NCBI RefSeq assembly: GCF_010731595.1
Contig: NZ_AP022582.1
Coordinates: forward strand, 2,790,001-2,854,000
DNA from: Mycobacterium seoulense
Lineage (GTDB): Bacteria > Actinomycetota > Actinomycetes > Mycobacteriales > Mycobacteriaceae
Length of the DNA: 64,000 nucleotides
Direction of reading: 5' to 3'
Both the position numbers and the translations under genes were made by a program. Positions 56,860-64,000 of the stretch are shown here, piece by piece. Within the stretch, counting starts at the first letter, position 1. Each line of letters begins with the position of its first letter. Under the pieces are notes generated by a model. That model worked only from the letters and a program-made list of their open reading frames with translations. It made no database searches and was not told the DNA's origin.

Positions 56860-57130
56860 TGTGCAGTCCCCTGTTCTCCCCCAACGGCGTTGCGCAGTCG
56901 TGCGGGTGCCAGCTTACCGACCCGAACTCCGCCGGCGCGCACCTCATCCCGTTTCCGGCTGAGCCGGGCGCTCGGCCCGTCGATTTCGGGCGCAGGGCGG
57001 ACCGCGCCTGCACCTAACGAAATCCCATGCCCGCCAGCCCGATTCGTCGACAATCCGGATCCGTTGGGCGGCAGGGCACCGGCGTGGCGACATTTGCCCG
57101 CGCACGGCTATGCCGTTGGTCGGCGGAGCA

Positions 57131-59494
57131 TTACGTTTTGCTGGTTTCTTCGGATTCGCCGGAGTCGGCGGACTTCGCGGGGTCCTCGATCACGTGGTAG
57201 ACCGGATCGACCATCGAGATGGGCCGGTTGCCGGTCTGGCGGGCCTTGCCGGTGAGGCGCAGTAGCTGGCCGGGCTGAATGTCGGCGCCCCCGTGGCCGG
57301 GCCGGAAGGTGACCGTCATTTCCCCGCTGTTGTCCCCGACGACGACCTGCCGGAAGGTCCGCCCGCGCTCGGTGACGTCCTCGACTTCGTTGACCCGTCC
57401 TTCGACGGTGGCCCGTTGCCCCGAGATCAGCCCGGCCACCAGGATCACCGACGCCGGCCGCTCGGGGTGCTCGTAGGAGTCCACCTTCTCGTCCTCGCCC
57501 TTGGACACCCAGGCTTCGAGCTTGTCGATCTCCTGTGCGATCCGCTGTTCGAAGGTGTCGGGGTAGGCCTCGTTGATGCGCGATTCCACGTCGTAGGGCA
57601 CGATCGTCGCCGCCGCATCCGGGACCACGCTCACCGCGCGGGCGATCTTGTCGGCGGTGCGGTCGTGCAGCAGCCGGCCCAGCAGCCGCGCGAACGTTCG
57701 GCGCGGCAGCAGCACCGTCACATTGGTGTGCGGTTGTTCGTCGCGCGCCTTGGCGACCAGTAACTGAGCGGCCCGGCTGACGCGCCGGTCCGGGCAGTCC
57801 ACCACCCGCAGCGGGGTGTCGAGATCGAAGTGGTCCCAGCGCTTTCGCAGTTGGGCGGCGTGGGCGGGGTCGACCATGAAGTGCACCGCGGTCAACTCGT
57901 CGGCCCGTAGCCCCCTGCCGTAGCGCAGCGCCTCGATCACCGCCAGGTCGACGGAATCGACGAGGATGAACACCCGGTGCCGCGCGTACTTCACCAACTC
58001 CGGGCGGTCGGTGCGGAACATCTCGAGAATGGCCGCCTCGGCGCGGTATTCGCGGTTGAGCCGCATCAGCATGAACACCAGCAGCGGGAAGACGACGACC
58101 ACCAGCCACGCGCCCTCGGTGAATTTCGCCACCGCGAAGATGCCCACCACGATCGTCGACAGGATCGCCGCGGAGAGATTGATCGCCAGGCGGCGTCGCC
58201 ATCCCGGTTCGCGTTGCGTCAGATGGTGTTTGGTCATTCCGTAGCCGGCCATCGAGAAGCCGGTGAACACGCCGATCGCATAGAAGGGAACCAGCGCGTT
58301 GACCGAGCCGCCGGTCACCACCAGCAACAGCACCGACAGCGCCGTCAGGGTGATGATGCCGTTCGAAAAGACCAGCCGGTGACCGCGTTTGGTGAGTTGA
58401 CGCGGCAGAAAGCGGTCCTCGGCAACGAAACTGGCCAGCGCCGGGAATCCGTTGAAACTGGTGTTCGCGCCGGTGAACAGGATCGCGGCGGTCGAAGCCT
58501 GAACCAGGATGTAGAAGACTTCGCCGATCACGCCGTTGCCGAAGACGGCGCGGCCGATCTGCGACAGCACCGACGGGTATTCGGTGAGATACGGCGTGGC
58601 GTGGGTGACGTGCGCCAGGTAGGCGACGCCGGCCAGCAGCAGGCCGAGGATGGTGGCCATGGCGGTAAGCACGCGGCGCGCGTTGCGGCCCTGGGGCTTT
58701 CGGAAGTAGTCGACCGTGTTGGAGATGGCCTCGACCCCCGTCAGCGACGAACCTCCGTTGGCGAACGCGCGCAGCAACACCAGAACGGTGGCGCCCAGCA
58801 CCAGCCCGTTGCCCTGGTGGACCGGCACGGTTCCGGCCATGCGCGCGGGATCGTAGACCGGCAGGTCCCCGGCGATCGCGCGGATCACACCCACCACGAT
58901 GGTCAGGCCGACCATGGCGATGAAGGAGTAGGTCGCCACCGCGAACGGCAGGCCCGCCTCCTTCAACCCGCGCAGGTTCGCGTAGCAGATGGCAAGCACC
59001 ACAGCGACCGTGAGCTCGAGGCTGTAGGGGCCCAGCGCGGGGACCGCCGAGACCACCGCAACCGTCCCGGCCGCCGATTGCACCGCAACGGTGACCACGT
59101 AGTCGATCAGCAGCGCCGCGGCGGCGATCTGTGCCACCCGGGGCCCGAAGTTGTCGCGCGCGACGATGTAGGAGCCGCCCGCCCGGGTGTAGGCCATGAC
59201 GACCTGCCGGTACGAGGCGGCCACCAGCACCAGGATGAGCAGGATGACACCGGTGATGGGAAGCAACAGCAGGAAGGCGGCCAGCCCGGCGTGCGGCAGC
59301 AGTTCGATCAGGATCTGCTCCGGACCGTACGCGACGGATGAGACCGCGTCCGGCGAAAGCGCGCCCAGGGCAACCGGATTCGACAGTTTTTCGGAAGCGA
59401 TGTCCTCGGTGATCAGGGGCTTGCCCAGAAACACTCGCTTGACGACGTCGCCAACCGAAAGGGGGATGCGCACCTTGCCGGCCGAAGTCGTCAC
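57131..59494 (-). CDS. APC-superfamily (KimA/KUP-like) permease with C-terminal OB-fold
   Basis: The 787-aa protein has about 12 transmembrane helices (residues about 60-470) with LSPDAVSSVAYGPEQILIEL, like KimA-type potassium importers and Rv2690c. A cytosolic alpha/beta domain follows (about 480-640). The C-terminus is an OB-fold-like segment (VEGRVNEVEDVTERGRTFRQVVVGD to VDPVYHVIED, about 700-770) and an acidic tail. In M. tuberculosis a permease (Rv2690c) and an OB-fold protein (Rv2694c) are separate genes flanking ceoBC, so a fusion is notable. The start is GTG 59494; GTG 59500 is possible. The substrate is probably K+ or an amino acid. Confidence 0.82.
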   Translation of the reverse strand: MTTSAGKVRIPLSVGDVVKRVFLGKPLITEDIASEKLSNPVALGALSPDAVSSVAYGPEQILIELLPHAGLAAFLLLLPITGVILLILVLVAASYRQVVMAYTRAGGSYIVARDNFGPRVAQIAAAALLIDYVVTVAVQSAAGTVAVVSAVPALGPYSLELTVAVVLAICYANLRGLKEAGLPFAVATYSFIAMVGLTIVVGVIRAIAGDLPVYDPARMAGTVPVHQGNGLVLGATVLVLLRAFANGGSSLTGVEAISNTVDYFRKPQGRNARRVLTAMATILGLLLAGVAYLAHVTHATPYLTEYPSVLSQIGRAVFGNGVIGEVFYILVQASTAAILFTGANTSFNGFPALASFVAEDRFLPRQLTKRGHRLVFSNGIITLTALSVLLLVVTGGSVNALVPFYAIGVFTGFSMAGYGMTKHHLTQREPGWRRRLAINLSAAILSTIVVGIFAVAKFTEGAWLVVVVFPLLVFMLMRLNREYRAEAAILEMFRTDRPELVKYARHRVFILVDSVDLAVIEALRYGRGLRADELTAVHFMVDPAHAAQLRKRWDHFDLDTPLRVVDCPDRRVSRAAQLLVAKARDEQPHTNVTVLLPRRTFARLLGRLLHDRTADKIARAVSVVPDAAATIVPYDVESRINEAYPDTFEQRIAQEIDKLEAWVSKGEDEKVDSYEHPERPASVILVAGLISGQRATVEGRVNEVEDVTERGRTFRQVVVGDNSGEMTVTFRPGHGGADIQPGQLLRLTGKARQTGNRPISMVDPVYHVIEDPAKSADSGESEETSKT

Positions 59495-59582
59495 GACCAC
59501 CGTCCTTAACCTGAGCGGGGGAAACACCTCCGATGCATTGTGCACGTTCGCCGCCGCTTCGGCGGCGCGCATCGTCGCCGGG

Positions 59583-60668
59583 CTAGGCGAGTCGCTGCAC
59601 GGCGGCGGCGATCCGCTCGTCGGTGGCCGTCAACGCGACGCGCACGTGCTGCGCGCCGCCCGGGCCGTAGAAGTCTCCGGGCGCCACCAGGATGCCGCGT
59701 TCGGCCAGCCACGCGACGCTGTCCCCGCAGGGCTCGCCGCGGGTGGCCCACAGATACAGGCCGGCTTCGGAATGGTCGACGGCGAACCCGGCCGAGCGCA
59801 GCGCCGGCAGCAGCGCGGCCCGCCGCCGCTCGTACCGCTCCCGCTGCGCCAGCTCGTGGCCGTCGTCGTCCAGGGCGGCGACCATGGCCGCCTGCACCGG
59901 CGTCGGCACCATCATCCCGGCGTGTTTGCGCACCGCCAGCAGCTCGGCCACCAGCTCGCGGTCCCCCGCGACGAAGCCGGCCCGGTAACCGGCCAACGAC
60001 GAGCTCTTCGACAGCGAGTGGATCGCGAGCAGGCCGCGATGGTCGCCGTCGCAGACCGACGGATGCAGGATCGACAGCGGGTGGGCCTCCCAGCCCAGGC
60101 CGAGATAGCACTCGTCGGATGCCACGACGCTGCCCCGGTCGCGCGCCCAGCCGACCACTTTGCGCAGGTGGTCGACGCCCAGCACGCGCCCGGTCGGGTT
60201 GCTCGGGGAGTTGAGGTAGACCAGCGCCGGGGTTCGCGGGCCCACCTGGGTCAGCGAATCGGCGCGCAGCACCGGCGCCCCGGCCAGCCGGGCCCCGACG
60301 TCGTAGGTCGGGTACGCCAGCTCGGGCACGACGATCATGTCGGCCGGCCCCAGCCCCAGCAGCGTCGGCAGCCAGGCGATGAGCTCCTTGCTGCCGATCA
60401 CCGGCAGCACGTCGGACTCGGCGAGACCGCTGATGCCGAAGCGGCGGGCCAGCGCGGCGACCACCGATTCGCGCAGTCGCGGGGTGCCGGCGGTGGCCGG
60501 ATACCCGGACGCCGACCCGGCGGCGGCCAGCGCCTCGGAGATCACGGGCGCGACCGGGTCGACCGGGGTGCCGACCGATAGGTCGACGATCCCGTCGGGA
60601 TGGGCGCCCGCCCGCGCCTTCGCGTCGGCCAGGGTGTCCCAGGGGAATTCCGGCAGGGACGCCGACAC
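59583..60668 (-). CDS. Class I/II aminotransferase (Rv1178-like, succinyldiaminopimelate type)
   Basis: The 361-aa PLP enzyme matches Rv1178, often annotated as an N-succinyldiaminopimelate aminotransferase; some annotations call another gene dapC. Motifs: YLNSPSNPTGRV, SDECYLGLGW, and the PLP lysine in HSLSKSSSLAGYRAG, then WATRGEPC and VRVALTATDERI. I start at GTG 60668 (SASLPEFPW) because GAGGG precedes it by 6 nt; 60680 and 60698 are in frame. It lies 38 bp downstream of fdxC in the conserved order. Confidence 0.9.
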   Translation of the reverse strand: MSASLPEFPWDTLADAKARAGAHPDGIVDLSVGTPVDPVAPVISEALAAAGSASGYPATAGTPRLRESVVAALARRFGISGLAESDVLPVIGSKELIAWLPTLLGLGPADMIVVPELAYPTYDVGARLAGAPVLRADSLTQVGPRTPALVYLNSPSNPTGRVLGVDHLRKVVGWARDRGSVVASDECYLGLGWEAHPLSILHPSVCDGDHRGLLAIHSLSKSSSLAGYRAGFVAGDRELVAELLAVRKHAGMMVPTPVQAAMVAALDDDGHELAQRERYERRRAALLPALRSAGFAVDHSEAGLYLWATRGEPCGDSVAWLAERGILVAPGDFYGPGGAQHVRVALTATDERIAAAVQRLA

Positions 60669-60706
60669 CCGCGCCCTCACCCCGGGCTCATGGAGCACCG
60701 GCCCGC

Positions 60707-61033
60707 TCAGTCGCCCTCACCCTGGGGCGGCAGGTCCTTGACCGCCTGCGGGTCGTTCTCGGTCATGCCGACCTTGGCCGCACCGCCCGGCGATCCCAAC
60801 TCGGTGAAGAAGTCCGCGTTGATCTGCGTGTACTGACTCCACTGTTCGGGCACGTCGTCTTCGTAGTAGATCGCTTCGACGGGACAGACGGGCTCGCAGG
60901 CCCCGCAGTCGACGCACTCGTCGGGGTGGATGTACAGCATCCGCGCGCCCTCGTAGATGCAATCGACCGGGCACTCCTCGATACAAGCCTTGTCTTTGAT
61001 ATCGACACAGGGCTCGGCGATCGTGTAGGTCAC
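60707..61033 (-). CDS. fdxC: Seven-iron ferredoxin
   Basis: FdxC carries one [3Fe-4S] and one [4Fe-4S] cluster and donates electrons, for example to P450s. The 108-aa protein begins TYTIAEPCVDIKDKACIEECPVDCIYEG and continues HPDECVDCGACEPVCPVEAIYYED; the cysteine pattern is complete. The Glu/Asp-rich tail is typical. GTG 61033 has GGAGGAGA 5 nt upstream; an in-frame ATG at 61048 overlaps that site and is rejected. It is divergent from the TB8.4-like gene. Confidence 0.96.
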   Translation of the reverse strand: MTYTIAEPCVDIKDKACIEECPVDCIYEGARMLYIHPDECVDCGACEPVCPVEAIYYEDDVPEQWSQYTQINADFFTELGSPGGAAKVGMTENDPQAVKDLPPQGEGD

Positions 61034-61406
61034 AGACGTCTCCTCCATGTACTACTTCGGTGGGCTGCTCTTCGGCTCGCGCCCGGTGCACCGGCCGCTC
61101 CAGACAAAGCTTTCGGTTACTGATACTAGACGTTGCACATACACGTCAACCACTTGGCACGCCCGTTAAATTGACGATTTAAGACTGCCAGTCTCGGGCG
61201 CCGCGACCGGGGTCCGTTTCGCCGACGGCGAACGGCGTCCACGGACGCCTGACCTGCACAAAGTTGCAGTCGAGCGAGCCTCGACGATAGCCGTTGTGGT
61301 GGAAGCACGCTCGCGGTGCCTGGTAACCTCGACGCCAGACGGCAGCCGCCGGGCAGATGTCGTCGCCGTGATAGCGGTGCATTAATTCGGGGAAAGGTGT
61401 CCACAC
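61034..61406. promoter_or_regulatory. Divergent promoter region between fdxC and the TB8.4-like gene
   Basis: This 373-bp gap has no gene. It is more AT-rich than average around 61120-61200, where promoters for both directions should lie. A short palindrome AGACTG C CAGTCT occupies 61182-61194. No experimentally known operator was recognised. Confidence 0.4.
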
Positions 61407-61745
61407 ATGGTGAGGCTGTCGTTGACCAAATTGACCGTTGCGGTTGGCAGCGCGGCGGTGGCGTTGACCGCCGCGGCCGGGATCGCGTCCGCAGACCCCG
61501 ATTGGGGCCCGGCCATCAGCACGACCTGCAACTACGGCCAGGTGATGGCCGCGCTGAACGCGAACGACCCCGCGGCGGCCGCGCAGTTCAACCAGTCGCC
61601 GATGGCGCAGAACTTCCTGCGCAGCTTCCTGGCCTCTCCCCCGCCCAAGCGCCAGCAGATGGCCGACCAGGCCGCGGCGATGCCGGGTGCCGCGAAGTAC
61701 TTCGGCACCGTCAACGCGGTCATGTCGACCTGCAACAACTTCTGA
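61407..61745 (+). CDS. TB8.4-like secreted protein with haemophore-type fold (Rv1174c-like)
   Basis: The 112-aa protein has a Sec signal peptide (MVRLSLTKLTVAVGSAAVALTAAAGIASA, cleavage likely before Asp30). The mature domain has two cysteines, Cys41 (TTCNYGQVMAALNAND) and Cys109 (STCNNF), which likely form a disulfide. It matches the TB8.4 antigen and the mycobacterial haem-binding (MHB) fold. Haem binding was not shown for this protein; the assignment is by similarity. ATG 61407 is preceded by GGGGAAAGG. Confidence 0.9.
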   Translation: MVRLSLTKLTVAVGSAAVALTAAAGIASADPDWGPAISTTCNYGQVMAALNANDPAAAAQFNQSPMAQNFLRSFLASPPPKRQQMADQAAAMPGAAKYFGTVNAVMSTCNNF

Positions 61746-61760
61746 GTCGCGCGCACGCGT

Positions 61761-62525
61761 TCAGTAACCGCTGAGCAGGCCGCGCACGCGGCCTAGCGTC
61801 TCCGGTCCGACGCGGCTGCAGACGCGCGACGGATCCGCGGGCTTGCGGCCCCAAAGCAGCAGGACGCGGGCGGCCGGATCGGTCTCCAGCGTGGGGGGGC
61901 CTTCGGGCTCGGCGAGTGCGATCGTGGTACCGCCGGCTTCCGCGCTGAGAACGACGTCGTCGGTATCGGGAGCCCGCAGCCGCGCCTCGATGCGCTCGCC
62001 CTGTCGAAGTTGCTTGGCTCCCTTGGCCAGCAGCGGCTTTCCGACCGCGACGACGCTGTGGGTCGTCATCCACGGCTCGGCCAGCCGCGCCCGGGCCGCC
62101 GCGTCGTCCCCGGTGATGTCCCAACCGTGCAGCACGAGTTCTTCGCGCATGTGTTCGGCGAACCAGGGCACCTTCATGGTGCGGCCCGTCCACGCGACAT
62201 CGGTGTCCTGGGGCACCTCGTCGGCCGCCGCCGCGACGCGGCCGAGGGTGGCCATCCGCTCGAGCAGCGCGTCCCACAGGTCCGCGTCGTTCAGCGCGCG
62301 CAGCGGACCCTCGCGCTCCTCGAAGCCCCGGGTGGCGACGGCTTGGCCGTCCAGGTGAGCGGCCAGCACTCGGGCGAGTTCCTCGGCGTTTCCGGCCTGA
62401 TGGACGACGATGTCGCGCACCGTCCAGGCGTCGCACCAGGTGCCCGCGTCGGGCCGTCGCCGCTGTACCGCGTCCGCGAACGGCCCCCACTCCGGGAACC
62501 GGTCGGAGTCGATCTGTCGGTTCAC
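61761..62525 (-). CDS. Mycothiol-dependent maleylpyruvate isomerase-family protein
   Basis: The 254-aa protein has a DinB/MDMPI_N four-helix domain with probable metal ligands His42 (VHQAGN), Glu129 and His133 (EELVLHGWD). The Glu/His spacing of four is typical of these zinc enzymes. The C-terminal part is an SCP2-like alpha/beta domain (ARLRAPDTDDVVLSAEAGG). Members act in mycothiol-dependent isomerisation or detoxification; the substrate here is unknown. It lies 30 nt downstream of fbiC and may be co-transcribed with it. Confidence 0.82.
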   Translation of the reverse strand: MNRQIDSDRFPEWGPFADAVQRRRPDAGTWCDAWTVRDIVVHQAGNAEELARVLAAHLDGQAVATRGFEEREGPLRALNDADLWDALLERMATLGRVAAAADEVPQDTDVAWTGRTMKVPWFAEHMREELVLHGWDITGDDAAARARLAEPWMTTHSVVAVGKPLLAKGAKQLRQGERIEARLRAPDTDDVVLSAEAGGTTIALAEPEGPPTLETDPAARVLLLWGRKPADPSRVCSRVGPETLGRVRGLLSGY

Positions 62526-62555
62526 GGCATCGGGTATACCCGCCGCCTCCAGCCG

Positions 62556-64000
62556 CTAAGCCGCCCGCGGGGCATACGTGGTGGTGCGTTGGCGCGCCGG
62601 GCGCCCGATCCCCTCGGCGATCGCGGTCAGCTCCTCGACGGTCTTGGCCGACCCGTGCTCCGACCCGGCCATCCGCGAGATGGTCTCCTCCATCAGCGTG
62701 CCGCCCAGATCGTTGGCCCCGCCGTTGAGCATCACCTGTGTGCGCTCGACACCCAACTTGACCCAGCTGGTCTGGATCTGGGATATGCGGCCGTGCAGCA
62801 TGATTCGCGCCAACGCGTGCACGGCACGGTTGTCGCGATGGGTGGGCCCGGGGCGGGCCGCGCCCGCCAGGTACAGCGGCGAGCTCTGGTGCACGAACGG
62901 CAGCGGCACGAACTCGGTGAACCCGCCGGTGCGGTCCTGGATGCCGCGCAGCACGTTGAGGTGGCCGACCCAGTGCCGCGGGCTGTCGACGTGCCCGTAC
63001 ATCATCGTCGACGACGACCGCAGGCCCACCTCGTGCGCGGTGGTCACGATGTCGATCCATTCCGACGTTGGCAGCTTGCCCTTGGTCAGCACCCAGCGCA
63101 CCTCATCGTCGAGGATCTCGGCGGCCGTGCCCGGGATGGTGTCCAGCCCGGCCTCGCGCAGGCTGATCAGCCACTCGCGAACGCTGAGCCCGCTCTTGGT
63201 CACGCCGTTGGCGATCTCCATCGGCGAGAAGGCATGCACGTGCATCGACGGCACCCGCGCCTTGACCGCGCGGACCAGGTCGGCGTAGCCGGTGACCGGC
63301 AGCTCCGGGTCGATACCGCCCTGCATGCAGACCTCGGTGGCGCCCTCGACGTGCGCCTCCCAGGCGCGGTCGGCCACCTCATCGGTGGACAGCGAGTACG
63401 CGTCGGCGTCGCCCTTGCGCTGCGCGAACGCGCAGAATCGGCACCCGGTGTAGCAGATGTTGGTGAAGTTGATGTTGCGGTTCACCACGAACGTCACGTC
63501 GTCACCCACCACGTCGCGGCGCAGCGAGTTCGCCAGCGCGGCAACGGCTTCCAGCGCCGGCCCGTCGGCCGTCGCCAGCGCCAGATACTCGCTGTCGGTG
63601 CAGCCGGCGGGATCGCGCTCGGCGGCCCGCAGCGCGGCGAGCACATCGGTGTCGATGCGCTCGGGGGCCCGCGCGGTCAGCTCGTGCACGTGTGCGCGGA
63701 TCGATTCCCAGTCGCCGAAGGCGCTGTCCAGATCGCTGCGGGCCTCGGTGGCGCGGCCCTCGGTGTCGATCGCCGCGTTGAGGTCGATCCGCCCGGCCGA
63801 CGCGACGTCGTCGGGCTCCTGCCAGGGCAGCCCCACCGGGTTGACGTCGCGGGCCAGGCCGGTCTCCGGGTCGGCCAGCGCCAGCACGTGTCCGCGCACC
63901 CGCGGGTCGATCCACGCGGCCCCCGCCTGCACGTACTTGGGCTGGGCGGTCAAGCGCTGAACCAGTTCGTATCCGGCCCGCGCGGTGATCTCGGCCAGGA
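62556..64000 (-). CDS. fbiC: 7,8-didemethyl-8-hydroxy-5-deazariboflavin synthase FbiC (3' part)
   Basis: FbiC makes the F420 chromophore FO from tyrosine and a pyrimidine, using two radical-SAM halves. The window holds about 480 C-terminal codons of the roughly 856 usual. The start of the frame runs past base 64000 (reading [16 protein letters not shown] up to the edge). The second, CofH-type domain is complete with CYTGCRFC as the [4Fe-4S] ligand motif, then [15 protein letters not shown] and [13 protein letters not shown]. It is complementary to the end of the window, so the N-terminal CofG half is missing only because of the edge. Confidence 0.96.
   Translation of the reverse strand, partial: LAEITARAGYELVQRLTAQPKYVQAGAAWIDPRVRGHVLALADPETGLARDVNPVGLPWQEPDDVASAGRIDLNAAIDTEGRATEARSDLDSAFGDWESIRAHVHELTARAPERIDTDVLAALRAAERDPAGCTDSEYLALATADGPALEAVAALANSLRRDVVGDDVTFVVNRNINFTNICYTGCRFCAFAQRKGDADAYSLSTDEVADRAWEAHVEGATEVCMQGGIDPELPVTGYADLVRAVKARVPSMHVHAFSPMEIANGVTKSGLSVREWLISLREAGLDTIPGTAAEILDDEVRWVLTKGKLPTSEWIDIVTTAHEVGLRSSSTMMYGHVDSPRHWVGHLNVLRGIQDRTGGFTEFVPLPFVHQSSPLYLAGAARPGPTHRDNRAVHALARIMLHGRISQIQTSWVKLGVERTQVMLNGGANDLGGTLMEETISRMAGSEHGSAKTVEELTAIAEGIGRPARQRTTTYAPRAA

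Overview
The window is high-GC (roughly two-thirds G+C), dense, and carries GTG/ATG starts with many 1-4 nt gene overlaps. Several genes are mycobacterial hallmarks: glucosyl-3-phosphoglycerate synthase, FadD/FAAL enzymes, a Mas-like polyketide synthase, two PPE proteins, the F420 enzyme FbiC, FdxC, PruA/PruB/PruC and a TB8.4-like antigen. From memory of M. tuberculosis H37Rv, the backbone follows the Rv1218c to Rv1173 order in reverse orientation. I infer a slow-growing Mycobacterium, most likely of or near the M. avium complex. No tRNA, rRNA or CRISPR array was recognised.

Layout. 0-3.5 kb: drug-type ABC exporter, a membrane methyltransferase, and a wrecked CocE-type hydrolase. 3.5-16.3 kb: conserved core with glgC/glgA (glycogen and maltosyl donor), a DUF3117 protein, tag, a DivIVA-like protein, gpgS-folP2, fadD6, log, an AAA-type ATPase, and dapE/dapD (lysine/DAP). 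Two 57-bp-period tandem repeats sit here. 16.3-20.1 kb: MFS symporter, fadD36, alpha/beta hydrolase.

20.1-31.1 kb: accessory catabolic island. A double-domain CoA-transferase and an aldehyde dehydrogenase diverge from a nine-gene run: P450, acyl-CoA dehydrogenase, MaoC, DUF35, second acyl-CoA dehydrogenase, MaoC, Ltp2-like aldolase, truncated alcohol dehydrogenase, TetR. Gene content and order mirror the cholesterol side-chain igr operon (cyp125-fadE28-fadE29-chsH2-chsH1-ltp2), but here ChsH2 is split into two genes. A near-consensus promoter and a perfect 9+3+9 palindrome precede the P450. I infer a TetR-controlled pathway that oxidises, CoA-activates and retro-aldol-cleaves a branched or steroid-like side chain.

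31.2-37.3 kb: proline catabolism (pruB, pruA, divergent regulator pruC) and the fatty acyl-AMP ligase fadD21. 37.3-46.9 kb: an apparent sulfate-activation/sulfation module on the minus strand. It holds two NarK-type anion porters, CysC, a single-chain ATP sulfurylase (Sat), an unknown 105-aa protein coupled to sat, a terminator, then a PAPS-dependent sulfotransferase, an HPP-like membrane protein and a CPA2 antiporter. 46.9-48.0 kb is a gene-poor stretch with a 392-bp element bounded by long inverted repeats. 48.0-56.9 kb: two tandem PPE-SVP genes and a Mas-like PKS. In M. tuberculosis fadD21 and its PKS are near neighbours; here about 13 kb separates them. 57.1-64 kb: a KimA/KUP-like permease fused to an OB-fold, an aminotransferase, fdxC, a TB8.4-like secreted protein, a mycothiol-dependent isomerase-like protein, and the 3' part of fbiC running off the window.
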